Of a stretch of DNA of 64,000 nucleotides, positions 1 to 11,031 are shown piece by piece; the first letter of the stretch is position 1; each line of letters opens with the position of its first letter. The stretch spans positions 1,550,001-1,614,000 of the forward strand of contig JANFAH010000012.1 of NCBI GenBank assembly GCA_024663395.1, written 5' to 3'. The DNA comes from Pisolithus tinctorius (taxonomy: Eukaryota > Basidiomycota > Agaricomycetes > Boletales > Pisolithaceae). Below the pieces are notes generated by a model that was not told the origin of the DNA, searched no databases, and saw only the letters and a program-made list of their open reading frames with translations. The translations under genes were made by a program, and so were the position numbers.

Positions 1-390
1 CAGACATTCTCATCTCATGGGGATTTCCTCCCATGTGGTAGCTACCTTTTATTATGTCATATATTTGATATCTTGTTCATTGGGGTGCATCTGCCCTTGC
101 TCCCACTCTGTATTTTACTCACTCCCTTTGGGGGAATGACATACATCCCACTCCTTACTTGGGAATGAGTTCAACTTGCTGTCTCAACACAGGGTTCAAG
201 ACATTTTATTTTTTCTTATCTAATGTGTCATCATGTTACTGTCAACTTTTCTGCAAAGCACTGTAATTGACTTCAAGTTCTCCAAGCCATATTTCCTTGT
301 TGTAGCTGAGTTCTGTACAACCTGAGGGTGTATACATAATTTGAGATACAGAATGCTCCTCCACTACCTGAATAAACCTGTGTTGGAAAC

Positions 391-968
391 CTAAACTCTC
401 CAGTTATTGACATCCATTGCCTCTGCAGATTGCAGGGTATGATGAGGGAGTGGCTGGGGTCCAGGGGGTATAACAGCTGGTAGATTTGGTGGTACAAGGC
501 CAGCAGGTGTTGGGCCCTGTAGCCTGGAGGAGTATATACCACCCAGCTGGACTTGTTGAGTGACATCAAAAGCATCATTTGCAATGTAATGGAGTTTAAG
601 GCCTTTGACAGTACTTTGAAGTTTCCCTGGTGGGTGGATCCTCATTAGGGACAACATAGTCCAGTAAGCATCAATGGCATCTGCTCCATCACAGATCCAG
701 TCAGAATACTGTGACCTGTGAAAGTCCCCAGCCTGCAATTGATTTGCTAATTCAGAATATGTTGCTCCTGGTAGTTAGGTAAATGGATTTTCCCACAGTT
801 ACTGAAGATTTCAGAAGACTCACTACGGCGAGAATTCCACCCTGCAGGCAAATTATCTTCTGTTCTCCTGGTATAGATATCATAGGAGATTCCATAAGAA
901 CCTGGTGGCTGGTGCATAAGCACCCAGTGAGTATGAAAGGGGATCACAGGGTTTCCATGGGCATCCAT
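391..968 (-). CDS. Hypothetical protein, two visible exons, possibly carried by a transposon
   Basis: I do not recognise this family. An ATG at 968 opens an exon ending at 803. A GT-AG intron (802-768, acceptor preceded by a CTAAC branch-like motif) joins in frame to an exon at 767-391. The first exon begins MDAHGNP and is rich in His, Tyr and Pro. The second carries an SDWICDGADAID stretch and a proline-rich tail ending near NNWRV. A 35-bp intron is short, but without it the reading hits a stop. Further coding-like sequence continues to about 273 in another frame, so there may be more exons. The gene ends about 110 bp from a palindromic repeat that looks like a transposon terminus, so it may be element cargo running off the left edge of the window. 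Confidence 0.35.
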
Positions 969-1081
969 CTTTGCTACATCACAAGGACGATGTCTTTCAG
1001 TCTTATATACCTGTACTGGGATCTGTTTACATAATTAGGCCATCATCAGTTTGCATCATTTGGACAGATGCACAGCAGTGT

Positions 1082-1200
1082 ACTAGATCCAAATTGAATG
1101 TTGGTGCAGCACACACCATGCTCCAACAGTGGAAATACTAGATCCAAATTGAATGTTGGAGCATGGTGTGTGCTGCAACAACATTCAATTTGGATCTAGT
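1082..1200. repeat. Nested palindrome, candidate transposon terminus
   Basis: The motif ACTAGATCCAAATTGAATGT occurs at 1082 and again at 1137, and its reverse complement closes the segment at 1200. Inside, a GCAGCACACACCATGCTCC stretch near 1106 is matched by its reverse complement near 1158-1176. The segment can therefore fold into two alternative hairpins. Such nested direct and inverted copies are typical of subterminal regions of cut-and-paste elements or MITEs. No partner terminus is visible here. Confidence 0.6.
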
Positions 1201-1564
1201 GGGGCATTTACATAAGGCTGATCAGTGGTGAGAATGTGACTTGAAGTGCTCCGCTTTCACAACTCGGATCCACTGCCACACCCGCAATGCCACCGAGCAT
1301 CAGTCCTTACGGCCAGCAGTCCGATCTGATGCAAGTCGTGCCAGTGCCATTACTCAGGCTATAGTACGTCACCATGATGGTTGAGTCACTGATGTAAATA
1401 CCAACTTCCACTGTCACGGTCCGCAGGCCCCCGGCTCAGGCTGCAGCTGAGTGACTCTTGGGTTGGTGCTGGCCCAGGACTTGGATCCCCTCCCGGACTC
1501 CCTTCGCCAGTGAGCCTTCCTATTATCTGGAAATTACTGGTAGTGAGTTTTTAAGTTCTAGAAA
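1201..1564. other. Intergenic, no gene seen
   Basis: No coding signal was found. It precedes the F-box/LRR-like gene and presumably holds its promoter. GACTC/GAGTC half-palindromes begin here and recur up to about 7.6 kb. Confidence 0.4.
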
Positions 1565-2641
1565 ATGACTCCGAGTCGTTCTGTTATCTCCAAACCACAC
1601 CTCCAAGTCCCTTCGCGCTTTCCAGATGAAATTGAACGTTACATCTTCCTTCTCGCAGCCACCAACTCCGAGTCACTGGCAGCTGGGCGGCCCTTCCCAG
1701 CAGCTGCACACTGCCGCTGCCATCGCTACCTCCTTGTTGCAAAGCGCGTTCACCGTTGGTAAGTACAGGCATTGCCAAGCCCGGTTTGGGCCTGTGTCAG
1801 TGTTCTACTGACTGACTACTCCAATCCAATCCAGGTTAGAACCAATGTTATACGAAGTCGTTGACCTTTACCATCAGAAAACTGCTGGGCTGTTCATATC
1901 ATCACTACGATTTCGGCCTGATTTTGCTAAGACAGCAGTCAAGGTGCTGCATCTTCACCCTGCAATTCGCCCTGCACAGGGAGCGGAGATCCTTCAACTG
2001 TGCCAAGGACTGCAAGAACTGAGCCTCCAAATTGTTGTTAATTTACCCCGTGACCAGAATCCTCTGTATGAGCCACTCGGTGCTCTCCAGCTGAAGACAT
2101 TATCCATGGACCTCGCATCCAGTTTCTATGGTCCCACCATTTTTCTTCCTGACCTTCATCTTTTGTGCCATATCGAGCGCCTTCACCTGACAAACACCTG
2201 GGTGGCAAGGCGTGGTCTTTTTATCGGCCTTCAAGAGCTACGTCAACTGTCCCATCTCTCTTTTCATGTCCTTCCCCCTGGGCAAGAGTCAATACACACA
2301 GAAATAATCTTGGAGGTCCTGAGACGGTTTTCGAGGCTTCGTGTGGTGATTTTGTGGCGGATGGAGTACCAGGAAAGCCAGGAGATCTATAACCACCTGG
2401 GTAAACACGACCTCGCAGATCACAGAATCATTGTATTCAATGCAATGCACTTTGTCGAATGTGCAACACCTGTAAACAGCTTCTGGGGACTAGCAGAGTC
2501 CGTTGTTCGATGGAGGGAGGCTAATCACGGTATGTTGATGGTGTTAGTACTAGTTGACACGGGTCTTGATGCTGTTTGAACATGCTAGTTGGACCCTTTG
2601 ACGTACCCAGTGACACAACGTTTCCCGGTTTACCACTGTGA
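1565..2641 (+). CDS. F-box/LRR-like hypothetical protein (mushroom-expanded type)
   Basis: Exon 1 (1565-1758) joins exon 2 (from 1835) across a GTAAG...CAG intron, keeping frame through VHRWLEPMLYE. The N-terminus has an F-box-like FPDEIERYIFLLAA helix. The rest contains leucine-rich segments (LQLKTLSMDL, LCHIERLHLTNTW, LRQLSHLSFHV, FSRLRVVILWRM), the layout of basidiomycete F-box/LRR-like proteins that are often annotated only as hypothetical. Such proteins may recruit substrates to SCF ubiquitin ligases, but a Skp1-binding role is inference. An optional last intron (2530-2588) would move the stop from 2577-2579 to 2639-2641. The product is about 310 residues. The start ATG at 1565 is the first in frame. 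Confidence 0.6.
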
Positions 2642-2744
2642 CAGACAAGTTACTGTAACCCGGCCTTGTTTGCTAGGATGATTTCTGCAAAATCAAAATT
2701 GGACTGAGTGTTTCATTGAAATCTAGGTGCACTGGCGACCGGGT

Positions 2745-2938
2745 GATCGATGCTTCAGGCCACCCCTCACTCAGCGCATGTTCTTTACTTACGCCGAAAT
2801 CTGGGTGATAGTCAAAGGTAATAAAAGTCACAGCGCACTTGAGGATCGATGGTTCAGGCCACCCTCACTCAGCGTATGTTCTTTGCCTATGCCGAAATCC
2901 GGATGATAGTCAAAGGTAATAAAAGTCACAGCACACTC
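2745..2938. repeat. Two-unit tandem repeat of about 99 bp
   Basis: A unit starting GATCGAT at 2745 repeats at 2844, with point differences and one deleted base. Both copies contain GGTAATAAAAGTCACAGC. No open frame spans both units convincingly. Confidence 0.75.
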
Positions 2939-4827
2939 GCCAGTGAGCCTTGATCATTCCGCCTCCAAAGATCGGCCAGAACGTTTACAACGCCGTATCG
3001 TCGACGGAGCCTTCTCCGTTCGGATAGTGAACCGCCCTTCTAACATTCTCCTACTAGGCTAAGGAACGGCCCAAGTCACCCTGGTATTCATGCGACTCTT
3101 GTTTTTTCATGTCGTGAGGTATTCCATCATTAGCCTGAGCGCTCCAAGACGTTCCAGGCTAGCTCAAGTTCAAGAATCATATAAGTTCGATTTGGCCGGG
3201 GACCATCACAGCCTGAGATGAGTGATTGGGCCTTCCGGTCAGGCGATGTCCCGCCTCCAGCCCTGTCGAATTGCTGATGGACTCCGGGCCCTCCGTCATC
3301 ATGCAAGCACTCACATTTTCACATCGACAGTTGCGGCGTAGTTCATGCTCAGGATGTATGTCCTGGTCGAAGTCATCGATCATTCACCAACTTCTGTCAT
3401 ACTTTGGTGAACTAATGCTCATACACGGGCCCGGGCCTTTGCTGACTATGATGTTAAGTCTCTACCATTCTGACCATGATCGCCGACGCCGAGGAGTATG
3501 CTCATGTAGATAAGGCACACTGGCAGGAATTCAATGAGGAAGCAAACCAGGGCGAGTTAATTCAAGTTTGCGTGGGCATGGCAAAGAGTAAGTATTTGCT
3601 GCGTGATGCCTCTCTCTACTACATTAACTAACTCAACACTGCTGAGAAGGAGGAGTCCAAACTCGTTGGCGGACTTCGTGAATTGGCCCCGAAAGGACTC
3701 ACTGGCAACACCAGTTGTAGCAGTGCTGTCGCTGGGCAAATCAAGGACAAGATCAGTGAGACTCACTGGCAAGCCTCTGTCGTTAGGTTTTTTCCAAAAG
3801 GTCTACTAACGAGAAGTACACAGCGTTGAGAACGTATCCTCCGTGAAGTTGACACAAGGCTCTGAGGGGCAGACGGAAGGCGTAAATTGCCTTCTGCATA
3901 TCTCAGACGTTTCTGGCACATGCCTGGTGATCATCCACGTCCCTTTCACCTTTTTGCATTACGTCCGAGTCCACGAACACACACGCATCACACTAGACTC
4001 GTAAAAAGCAAGACCACCCTACCCTCCCACCTCTCCCCCCATCACGGCCCGCTCGCACACACGCACCCCGTCCACTCCCTCCAGCCTGTACTCCCTAGCT
4101 AAGCACGCCCTTCGTTGATGCTTGGGCTACTACATCCGAGATGTGTAATGCGTAAGTATCCATGATCCGTAGCGTCAGTGCACTCGCCTGTCGTTCTGCA
4201 CTTTTAACCTCGTCTCATGCCCCCCCCCCCCCCACACACACAACAGCAGCGGAATCATATAGCCTGCAGGGTATGTGTACTAAAGATGAGTCTCCGGTGT
4301 GAGGAAATGCTGGGAACTATACTCGGCGTTGTCATTTCAAGTTGAGTGACTCGGACTCGGAGTTATGTATCACATTTGCAGTTGATCCCATGTTCTTGCC
4401 CCTTTGTTGGTCGTCGCATCCACACTCACGCCAGTGACAATCATGGTGCGGCAAACTGTAAATACTAGTAGAATCTTGCCAATGTTAGCAGGCTATCCGA
4501 GTCATTAACTTACTGAAGTTCTTCCGAAGAAGTTCGTTGTGCCATTACATAATAGCTGTTAGCTCAATAAGCCCTTGTGAAGTTCTGTACTACGCCCACC
4601 AATGTTCGATGAGGGCGGATACTTTCAACTATATGGTACTATCATGATCCACTTAGTCTTGGTTTCGGGGAAGGGACTCCGACGGACTTGGCACTGCCGG
4701 CAGGTCAGAGCAAGAGTGGAATGTACTCAGATTCCCACCACCTTCCGAAAACGGCTGGCACCAAGACTCCGAAAGCATCTACTCAGATTCCCACCACATC
4801 TTCCAAACCCCTGCACCTCACCACCAC
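2939..4827. other. Mostly non-coding; possible orphan exon near 3477
   Basis: The only coding-like piece is an ATG at about 3477 reading MIADAEEYAHVDKAHW and onward to a good GTAAGT donor near 3590. I could not join it to a downstream exon in frame. A 14-C homopolymer followed by a CA run lies at 4220-4243. The rest shows short open frames with no family resemblance. I make no gene call. Confidence 0.3.
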
Positions 4828-5820
4828 ATGCCCTGTGCCAGATTTAACCTGACTCGGAGGTCCGACCACAACAAGCCCCGCCCCACCATGCCCCCTCTCC
4901 GCCCATCACCTCGACTACTACAGCCCTGCCCAGCCACCACGCATCTGCCACTTAGCAGTGTCTATGCCAGTGTCGACGAGATGGCAGCCCAGACGCTGAC
5001 ATATATGAACACTTTTGAAGAACATGCATCCATTGTTCGGGGCCATAGAGAAGGTGCAACTGCCTACCAACGTATGTTGAATGAACAACAGGTTTTATCA
5101 CCTGATACGGCATGGCCCTTGCTTGACAGCGAGGGCCTCAGGACATTGAGGTGTAGAATGGAAGACATTATCCGGCACCCTGCAACGTCAATTGACGAGT
5201 TTGTACCATCATTTCAAAGTCACGCACACCACTGATATGATGAAATGCCAGCCATCTCAGGATCTGCTGCGCTGCTAACACTCTGCTGCTTCTGCAGCAC
5301 GATGTTATCAGTCGCCTATCCATTCCTGAGTCAGATGACGTTGAGAAAAAAATCAATCAACTTCGGTAAGTTTCACCTTTTCTTGACTCTTGATACATAC
5401 TAATAACCACTGTAATAGGTCTGAACGAAGACGTGCTAAGTATATGGCGAAAAGGGATGGTTTTCGTCCTGTTGTCCCAACGTGTCTGCCAACCTTTCAG
5501 CGACCCCAGTCTCAACTTCCCCATGATCGAATCACCACAGACACTGTGGACAGGTTAATTGACCTTCAATTTCTTTCTCAAGTCATCGGCCAGCAGTTCT
5601 ATCTCAACCCGGATAATACTTTCTTCCGCATTCATGCCATCGAAGCATCTTCAGATGGCTTCTGATTTTCAATCCAATACGAAAATACCAGGTATGGTAC
5701 TGATAAATGTACACTGTTACTTTCCTCACTCTCTATCCCAGAGAACCTGTTGTCGCTGATCCGGATGAGGTGAGGTGGATGCTGCGGAACAGCAGCATAG
5801 TGAGATCCGCTGCACCCTAA
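4828..5820 (+). CDS. Hypothetical protein, four exons, interrupted by an in-frame TGA
   Basis: I do not recognise this family. Exon 1 (4828-5202) joins exon 2 (5298-5365) and exon 3 (from 5419), with frame kept across both GT-AG introns (DEF|HDVISRL and INQLR|SERRRAK). A TGA at 5663-5665 stops the frame. Reading straight through it, the same frame reaches a clean donor at 5692 and joins an exon at 5742-5820 that ends in TAA and reads REPVVADPDEVRWML. The continuation looks coding, so this is either a recent nonsense allele or a gene that really ends at 5665. The N-terminal proline-rich part may not be the true start. The region from residue 45 on is helical and charged. Confidence 0.5.
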
Positions 5821-6269
5821 CTACTTGTGCCTGTAGTACACTCGACTTCTGTATGATTATGGGACCGTGTAACTAACAAGCCGTAACATGCTCGTTACTC
5901 CATACTTTGTTGGGTTAATTGAACTTAGACCAGTTTACTTCGAGACTTGGGCTGCCTGCTGCCAAGATGTGCCAAATTTTTGGTCGCTTCTATTCTAACT
6001 GCTTTCATTTCACCACCCAGAAGTTGTTTTGTAGTGATTTAACTTTTCTTCACGAGGGTACAGTCGTTTGGAGTGTCACTAAATATGGGTGTTGACAGAT
6101 GAGTACAAAAGTAAAAAGCGGCATGACTACTGTGTGGCAAATGAATCACCGGCACTGTGATTCTTATTTCCTACTAGTAAATCGCTCGGAGTAGTGGGAA
6201 TCAGAGTGGCAAGCTTGGACTCGGAAGTCTGCTCATTAGTATGGATCAAACCCATTGCCGTGATCGCTA
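5821..6269. other. Intergenic, nothing recognised
   Basis: AT-rich with short frames only. No repeat or RNA gene was seen. Confidence 0.4.
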
Positions 6270-6647
6270 TTAAAAAAGACTCGTGACCTGCAAATCATGG
6301 CTGATATGGTAGTAAAGTCTGACGAAGCTGAAAGGCACATACCTGGAGTCTAAGGGGTGAGCACGATGGATGCGCTCAACCATATCATGCATGTGCGCAA
6401 AAAGGTCCATAATGGCGATTGGTGGAAGTCCAAAAAATACATGGAGGCTCTCTGGTGTCACCAAATCCATATCATCCAGAGCTATGACACCCATCCTTCT
6501 CAGTGGAATGAGGAATTGTGCAGTCCAACCTCGATGTGGCTCTAGGAGGTCGAGTTTCGCCAGAAAATCTTCTAGCAGTGGATAGTAGATGATGTGCGTG
6601 GCTGAAGACGTGATTTCATAATCAACCAATATGGACGATTGCCGCAT
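6270..6647 (-). CDS. Small hypothetical protein with a SAM-like segment
   Basis: An ATG at 6647 opens 125 codons. The central part (YPLLEDFLAKLDLL, then GWTAQFLIPLRRMGVIALDD, then TPESLHVFFGLPP) has the spacing of a SAM-type helical bundle, with a Trp followed by alternating Leu/Ile and an LxVFFGL helix. This is a pattern impression, not a family assignment. A GTATGT after LDS near 6343 may be a splice donor, so the C-terminus is uncertain. It lies between a hypothetical gene and a minisatellite and could be a fragment of an older gene. Confidence 0.3.
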   Translation of the reverse strand: MRQSSILVDYEITSSATHIIYYPLLEDFLAKLDLLEPHRGWTAQFLIPLRRMGVIALDDMDLVTPESLHVFFGLPPIAIMDLFAHMHDMVERIHRAHPLDSRYVPFSFVRLYYHISHDLQVTSLF

Positions 6648-6719
6648 GTTGGCAGTTATTCACAATGAAGCAATTATCCCCAGCTGTTCTCATTTCCACC
6701 AACAAGCTGGACCAAAGGG

Positions 6720-7215
6720 TGACCGATGAGTGGCGACCACTTGCGCCTTCAAAATGGAGTATCGCACCAATTGCAACTTATGACTCGAGTCTATCATGGC
6801 CCCAGTGACCAGCAAGCGGCGACAGCTTGCGCCTTCGAAATAGAGTATCGCTGATCGCAACTTGTGACTGTGAGTCTATTTCAAGTGCAATACAGTTCGA
6901 CTCCACGATGACACATTTACCGTGTTCTCGTTGCCAATCAAATGTTGGATTGAAGCATGGGCCTGTGACCGACAAGTAGCGACAACTTGCGCCTTCAAAA
7001 TGGAGTATGGTGCCGATCGCAACTGCGACTCTGTTTTTCTAGTGCAATACACTTACTCCAGGATGACGCAGTTACCGTGTTCTCGCTGCCGATCAACGAG
7101 TTGGATTGAATGGCATGGGTGACCGAGTGGCGACCACTTGCGCCTTCAAAATGGAGTATGGCATCGATCGCAATTGTGAGTTCACTTTTCTGGTGCAATA
7201 CAGTTACTCGCATTG
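6720..7215. repeat. Degenerate minisatellite, about 155-160 bp units
   Basis: Units begin at about 6720, 6805, 6965 and 7120, each with a GACCACTTGCGCCTTCAAAA-type core, then a GATCGCAAC motif and a GTGCAATACA motif. The last two intervals are about 160 and 155 bp. The first unit is truncated to about 85 bp. The array ends about 200 bp before the DUF6698 gene. Confidence 0.75.
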
Positions 7216-7418
7216 AACCAATTATCATGTAGTATGGCGATCGGTGAGAACTGAACATGTCACAGGTCTGTGCTCAATGACGTTGTTGAGGAGACTGCAT
7301 CTGAGTCATCCTCGATACGGGGTAGCAATTCCTCCAAGATTCGTACATAGACTGCGGCGGAGTCTTAGCTTTTTACTTTTCACCCCGTCACTCCTGGCCT
7401 GGCGCGTCCTACTAAGAC

Positions 7419-9062
7419 ATGCCTTTCACAGATGATACCGCGAGGGACACTATCAGTGCCCTTAAGCGCCGCATCAACGCTTTAGAAGAAGATAATCGTG
7501 AACTACAAAGCACCCAGAAACTGGCAACGTCAAAACTGTGAGTGTGCTCCATCTCAGCTTTAAGTTTATTCTACTTCCCCAACTCTACGTGACTCTGAGT
7601 TCGAGTCGATCCATTCAACAGTACTAACATCATTTTCTCATTTTTTCCATAGACGTCACTATGATAAGTACCTTGGGGCTGGACGTGCTATCCGGCGGCT
7701 GGTCACCCTCGTTGATCGTGTTGAAGACCTAGTCAATGAAGCTGACCGCCGTTCCTGCATTGAGCTGGCAGACGACAGTCCTACAGAAAGTTCAGAAGAG
7801 TTGAGTGTCATTTCGAAACGATGTTCCACTCAATGTAGTACTACAATACTTATACAGGGAAGACCGTTTGTACCGCAACTACCAAGAGCTCTTGCGATGG
7901 ATTCCAACTCTGAAGTCGGATATTGCGGCCGACTCAGAAGACCATGAGGTAAAGTCAATCATGAAGTATGTGAGTGTAATACGCACCTATGTTACTCGCT
8001 GCCTGACCCTCTGCTAAGCTGAACAAAGGTGCAGACGGAGCGCGCGGTGATGATGCAGCTGGGCTGAAGATGACCGTTGTTAGCTGGCTCATGCACGGTC
8101 AGCCGACCCCAGAGCCAGCGCTTGAACCCCGTTACAAGGCTGGGCGTGGTTTCTATCATGACACAACCGCTCGACTGATATGCCCTGTGGACTATGACTG
8201 GTCCAATGTACAGTACGTGTGCTCACCACTGCATGACCGTAAATAATGATACACTTACACTTCCTGATGGCACCACATCGACAGACATAGAGCAAACATA
8301 CGCAGTTTCCATCCAGACTATCTCGTGACCGCTGATTGCTGGCCCTACTTCCTTTACAAGAACGAGGAGTATGATCCAGAAAATCCGGTCAGGGGCCTCT
8401 TCAAGAATGCTATGCTCGTTCAGGTTAGATGTTACTACCTTTCAGAACAACATCCTTAACCTTCCCGTAGGCCTTTAAACATATTTTTACTTCGCCAAGC
8501 TCAGCTGATTCCGAAACTGTACTTGATGACACTGACCTGGAAGACCGAATGTCAACTGACCCACTACCGAAACGTCGAAAGGGTTTGAACGACAAACGCA
8601 GCCGAGCTCACATTGCCGCGCTCCTTGGGATGAAGTCCATCTGCCCACGTGCAATTGCATATACTGCGGTACAGGTACGCATCAGTGCTTATAAAGATGT
8701 AACGAAGATTTTGACTGACAGCCGAGTAAGTTGCGCTTCGCTCTGTCAAGCTGCAACTCCTGGCGCATCGTTGATGAAGATTTCGACTATGAAAAGTTTT
8801 ACAATAACATGATTACCTTTTTCGAGGATGTTCATACCCCTCAGGAGCAGGTAGAAATTTCCGACCTTCTTCTCTGGTGGAACCGGTATGTGTCTTCCAT
8901 GCTTTGTGCCATGCAGCTAACTTATGTCTTCATAGCTCTGTGTTTGGTCGTGCAAATGCTTCCATATACCGCCCACAGGCAACTGGGAAAATGTCAGTGG
9001 CCTCAACATTGAGGAAGCGACGTGAAAAGGCAGCTGCTAGTAGCGGTAGATCAACCACCTGA
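7419..9062 (+). CDS. DUF6698 domain protein
   Basis: Eight exons were assembled with frame kept at every junction: 7419-7537, 7653-7799, 7858-7948, 8019-8212, 8285-8423, 8471-8674, 8731-8885 and 8936-9062. The start MPFTDDTARD leads into a coiled-coil-like segment (LKRRINALEEDNRELQ). Then follow the signatures I associate with the mushroom DUF6698 family: LNKGADGARGDD, RLICPVDYDW, HPDYLVTADCWPYFLY, AFKHIFTSPSSA, MKSICPRAIAYTAVQLRFAL and LLLWWNR.VFGR. The function of the family is unknown. The length of about 390 residues and the basic tail (LRKRREKAAAS) are normal for it. No lesion was seen, so it is probably an intact gene. Confidence 0.85.
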
Positions 9063-11031
9063 GGACAGCATGGTAGTGTAGCACATGTGTACGCAATTGT
9101 GACGGCCTACCATTTATCCGCTTGTGTATGTTTTCCGGTCCGACTTGGACGCAATATTTCATATGATATTTTGACCGATTTCCCAACTCTTACAATATGA
9201 TGCCGAGCTCAACATTTTGGAAATATCATCCATGGTATTTGTCTTCGTGAAAACCTTGAGATAATGACAGCTTATGACGGAATGGCGCTTCTCGCTAGAA
9301 AATCATAATCACCAGTGGATGTAGAGGGCTGAACAATGTCTTCAAAATTGCTGAGCTCCCGGCTATGGATTCGCCATAGGTGTCTTAACTACACATATTT
9401 TCCTGTATGCACATGCACCAGCAATTGAATATCGATGGACCGCGGGCATCATGATTTCCCACACACACAAAGTCTCGCATTCAGGTGATCCATATCCAGG
9501 CATTGCCGCATCCCCCGAAGATATAAAACCGATCGATCGCATTAGTCCGTTTCGCTATGTAAACATATACCCGTGGCTGTTCGTTCGACCGGGAGCGGTA
9601 GATGGTCCGATCTATTCGAGTATTGTCTGATAATGACTTTTGGAAAACAGCCTGCAATACTTGAGTTTCTGATGTCCTTTGTCGATGTCCACTATGTTGC
9701 TGTACAACTCCACAAGACTGCAAAATGTTTTCTATTGAAAGGAGAGCCTGGGTTTATAAAGGTCTGCAATGTACGCTGGAATAACTACAATCATTGAGGC
9801 ATTTGTTTTGGTTCGACTAGGAGTAGCATACAGTCCAATCTATTGTTGAAGTTCCCAGTATTGTCTGACGATGACTTTTGCCCAACAATTTGCAATGTTT
9901 GATCTTCCCAATGTCCTTTGCTGATGACCACTATGTCGTCATACATCCTCACAGGACTACAAACTGCTTTCTGTTGGGAGGAGAGCCTGGGTTTATAAAG
10001 GTCTGCAATGTACGTTGGAATAATTATAAACATTGGGGCCATTGTTGGCAATACAATCTAGTTATAAGGGTTGCTAGCAAGATTTGAGTACACGTGATGT
10101 ATTTTTTGATTCCGCGTTCTCCTACACTATCACCCTCATCCTTCAAGCCGGCCAGCGCTCGATCTCAGTCGACTTCGTGATCAAGCCTTCGTCTTCACCC
10201 GTAAGAACCTAAACGAAAGCGCCATGCTCAGGCTGCAAAAAGTAGCCTGTAGTTTTGTTGGAGGGTTTGAGCGCGCACTTCATATGCTGGCCTGTGCGCA
10301 CTCATAGAGCGGTGACATGATCAGGTATCCAGATGTTCTTGAATTTGAGCTCAGCTTCCCTGCACAGAAATTGGCAACCGTCCAAGGTTTCCCACAGTTC
10401 GAGCATCGCCAAGAGCGAGTGGCCCACAGAGCCGATGTCTTAGTACTAGGCTTCAAACCCGGGTTCTTAACAACTACCGACTTGTCTGTACAAGTTCATT
10501 GACCCGGCCCACCACGAGTCTCGGTGACCCAACCTACGACGGCAGTCCTGCCGACCTTGTCCTGCACCGCTACCTCATCCCTATTTTCATCTCCTCTGTG
10601 GTACCGGCGCCGTTTCCGTTCTCGCTTTGAACCATAAAGACCGGGAGGCAGCACTTTTGGCGGCCCGAATAAAACGAAGTAATTATATTGTCAGCTAATT
10701 CCAAGCGTTCAAGTGGTTCATATCGTTCAAATTGATATCGCCAGCATGTGCCCCCAGGAGCCTCTGAGAGAGAAGGGTCGCCTCTCCGTAAGGGACGATT
10801 TCTGTTCAACCGGTCAGACTGCGAACGGGCCTAACTGAACTCGACGAATGACCAGGCCACTGCAAACGGTAGAGAAAACCACAAATGGTCTACCGTTTTA
10901 TATCAGCCATGCATAATATTGCTGTCATGCATTGACCAACAAGGTACGAAGGTCTAAAGCATACGTGTTCTTCATCAGATGTAAACACTACTAGTGACAT
11001 ACTACCGCTTGGGGAAGCCGCCGCGAGTTGC
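9063..11031. other. Gene-poor interval holding one tandem duplication
   Basis: Apart from the duplicated unit at 9583-10050, I see no exon chain, RNA gene or transposon end. Short open frames at about 10317 and 10570 have no coding character. Confidence 0.45.
9583..10050. repeat. Two-unit tandem duplication of about 230-240 bp
   Basis: A GTTCGAC start at 9583 recurs at 9811. GAGAGCCTGGGTTTATAAAG occurs at 9742 and again at 9981, a 239-bp spacing. The copies differ by scattered substitutions and a small insertion, so the duplication is not recent. Confidence 0.75.

Noticed and set aside
3226..3809. Several short frames on both strands suggesting a gene
   Set aside because: No pair of exons could be joined in frame and no family was recognised.
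6720..7215. Repeats with similar spacing, possible CRISPR
   Set aside because: Units are about 155 bp, degenerate and without short identical repeats alternating with unique spacers; eukaryotic minisatellite fits better.
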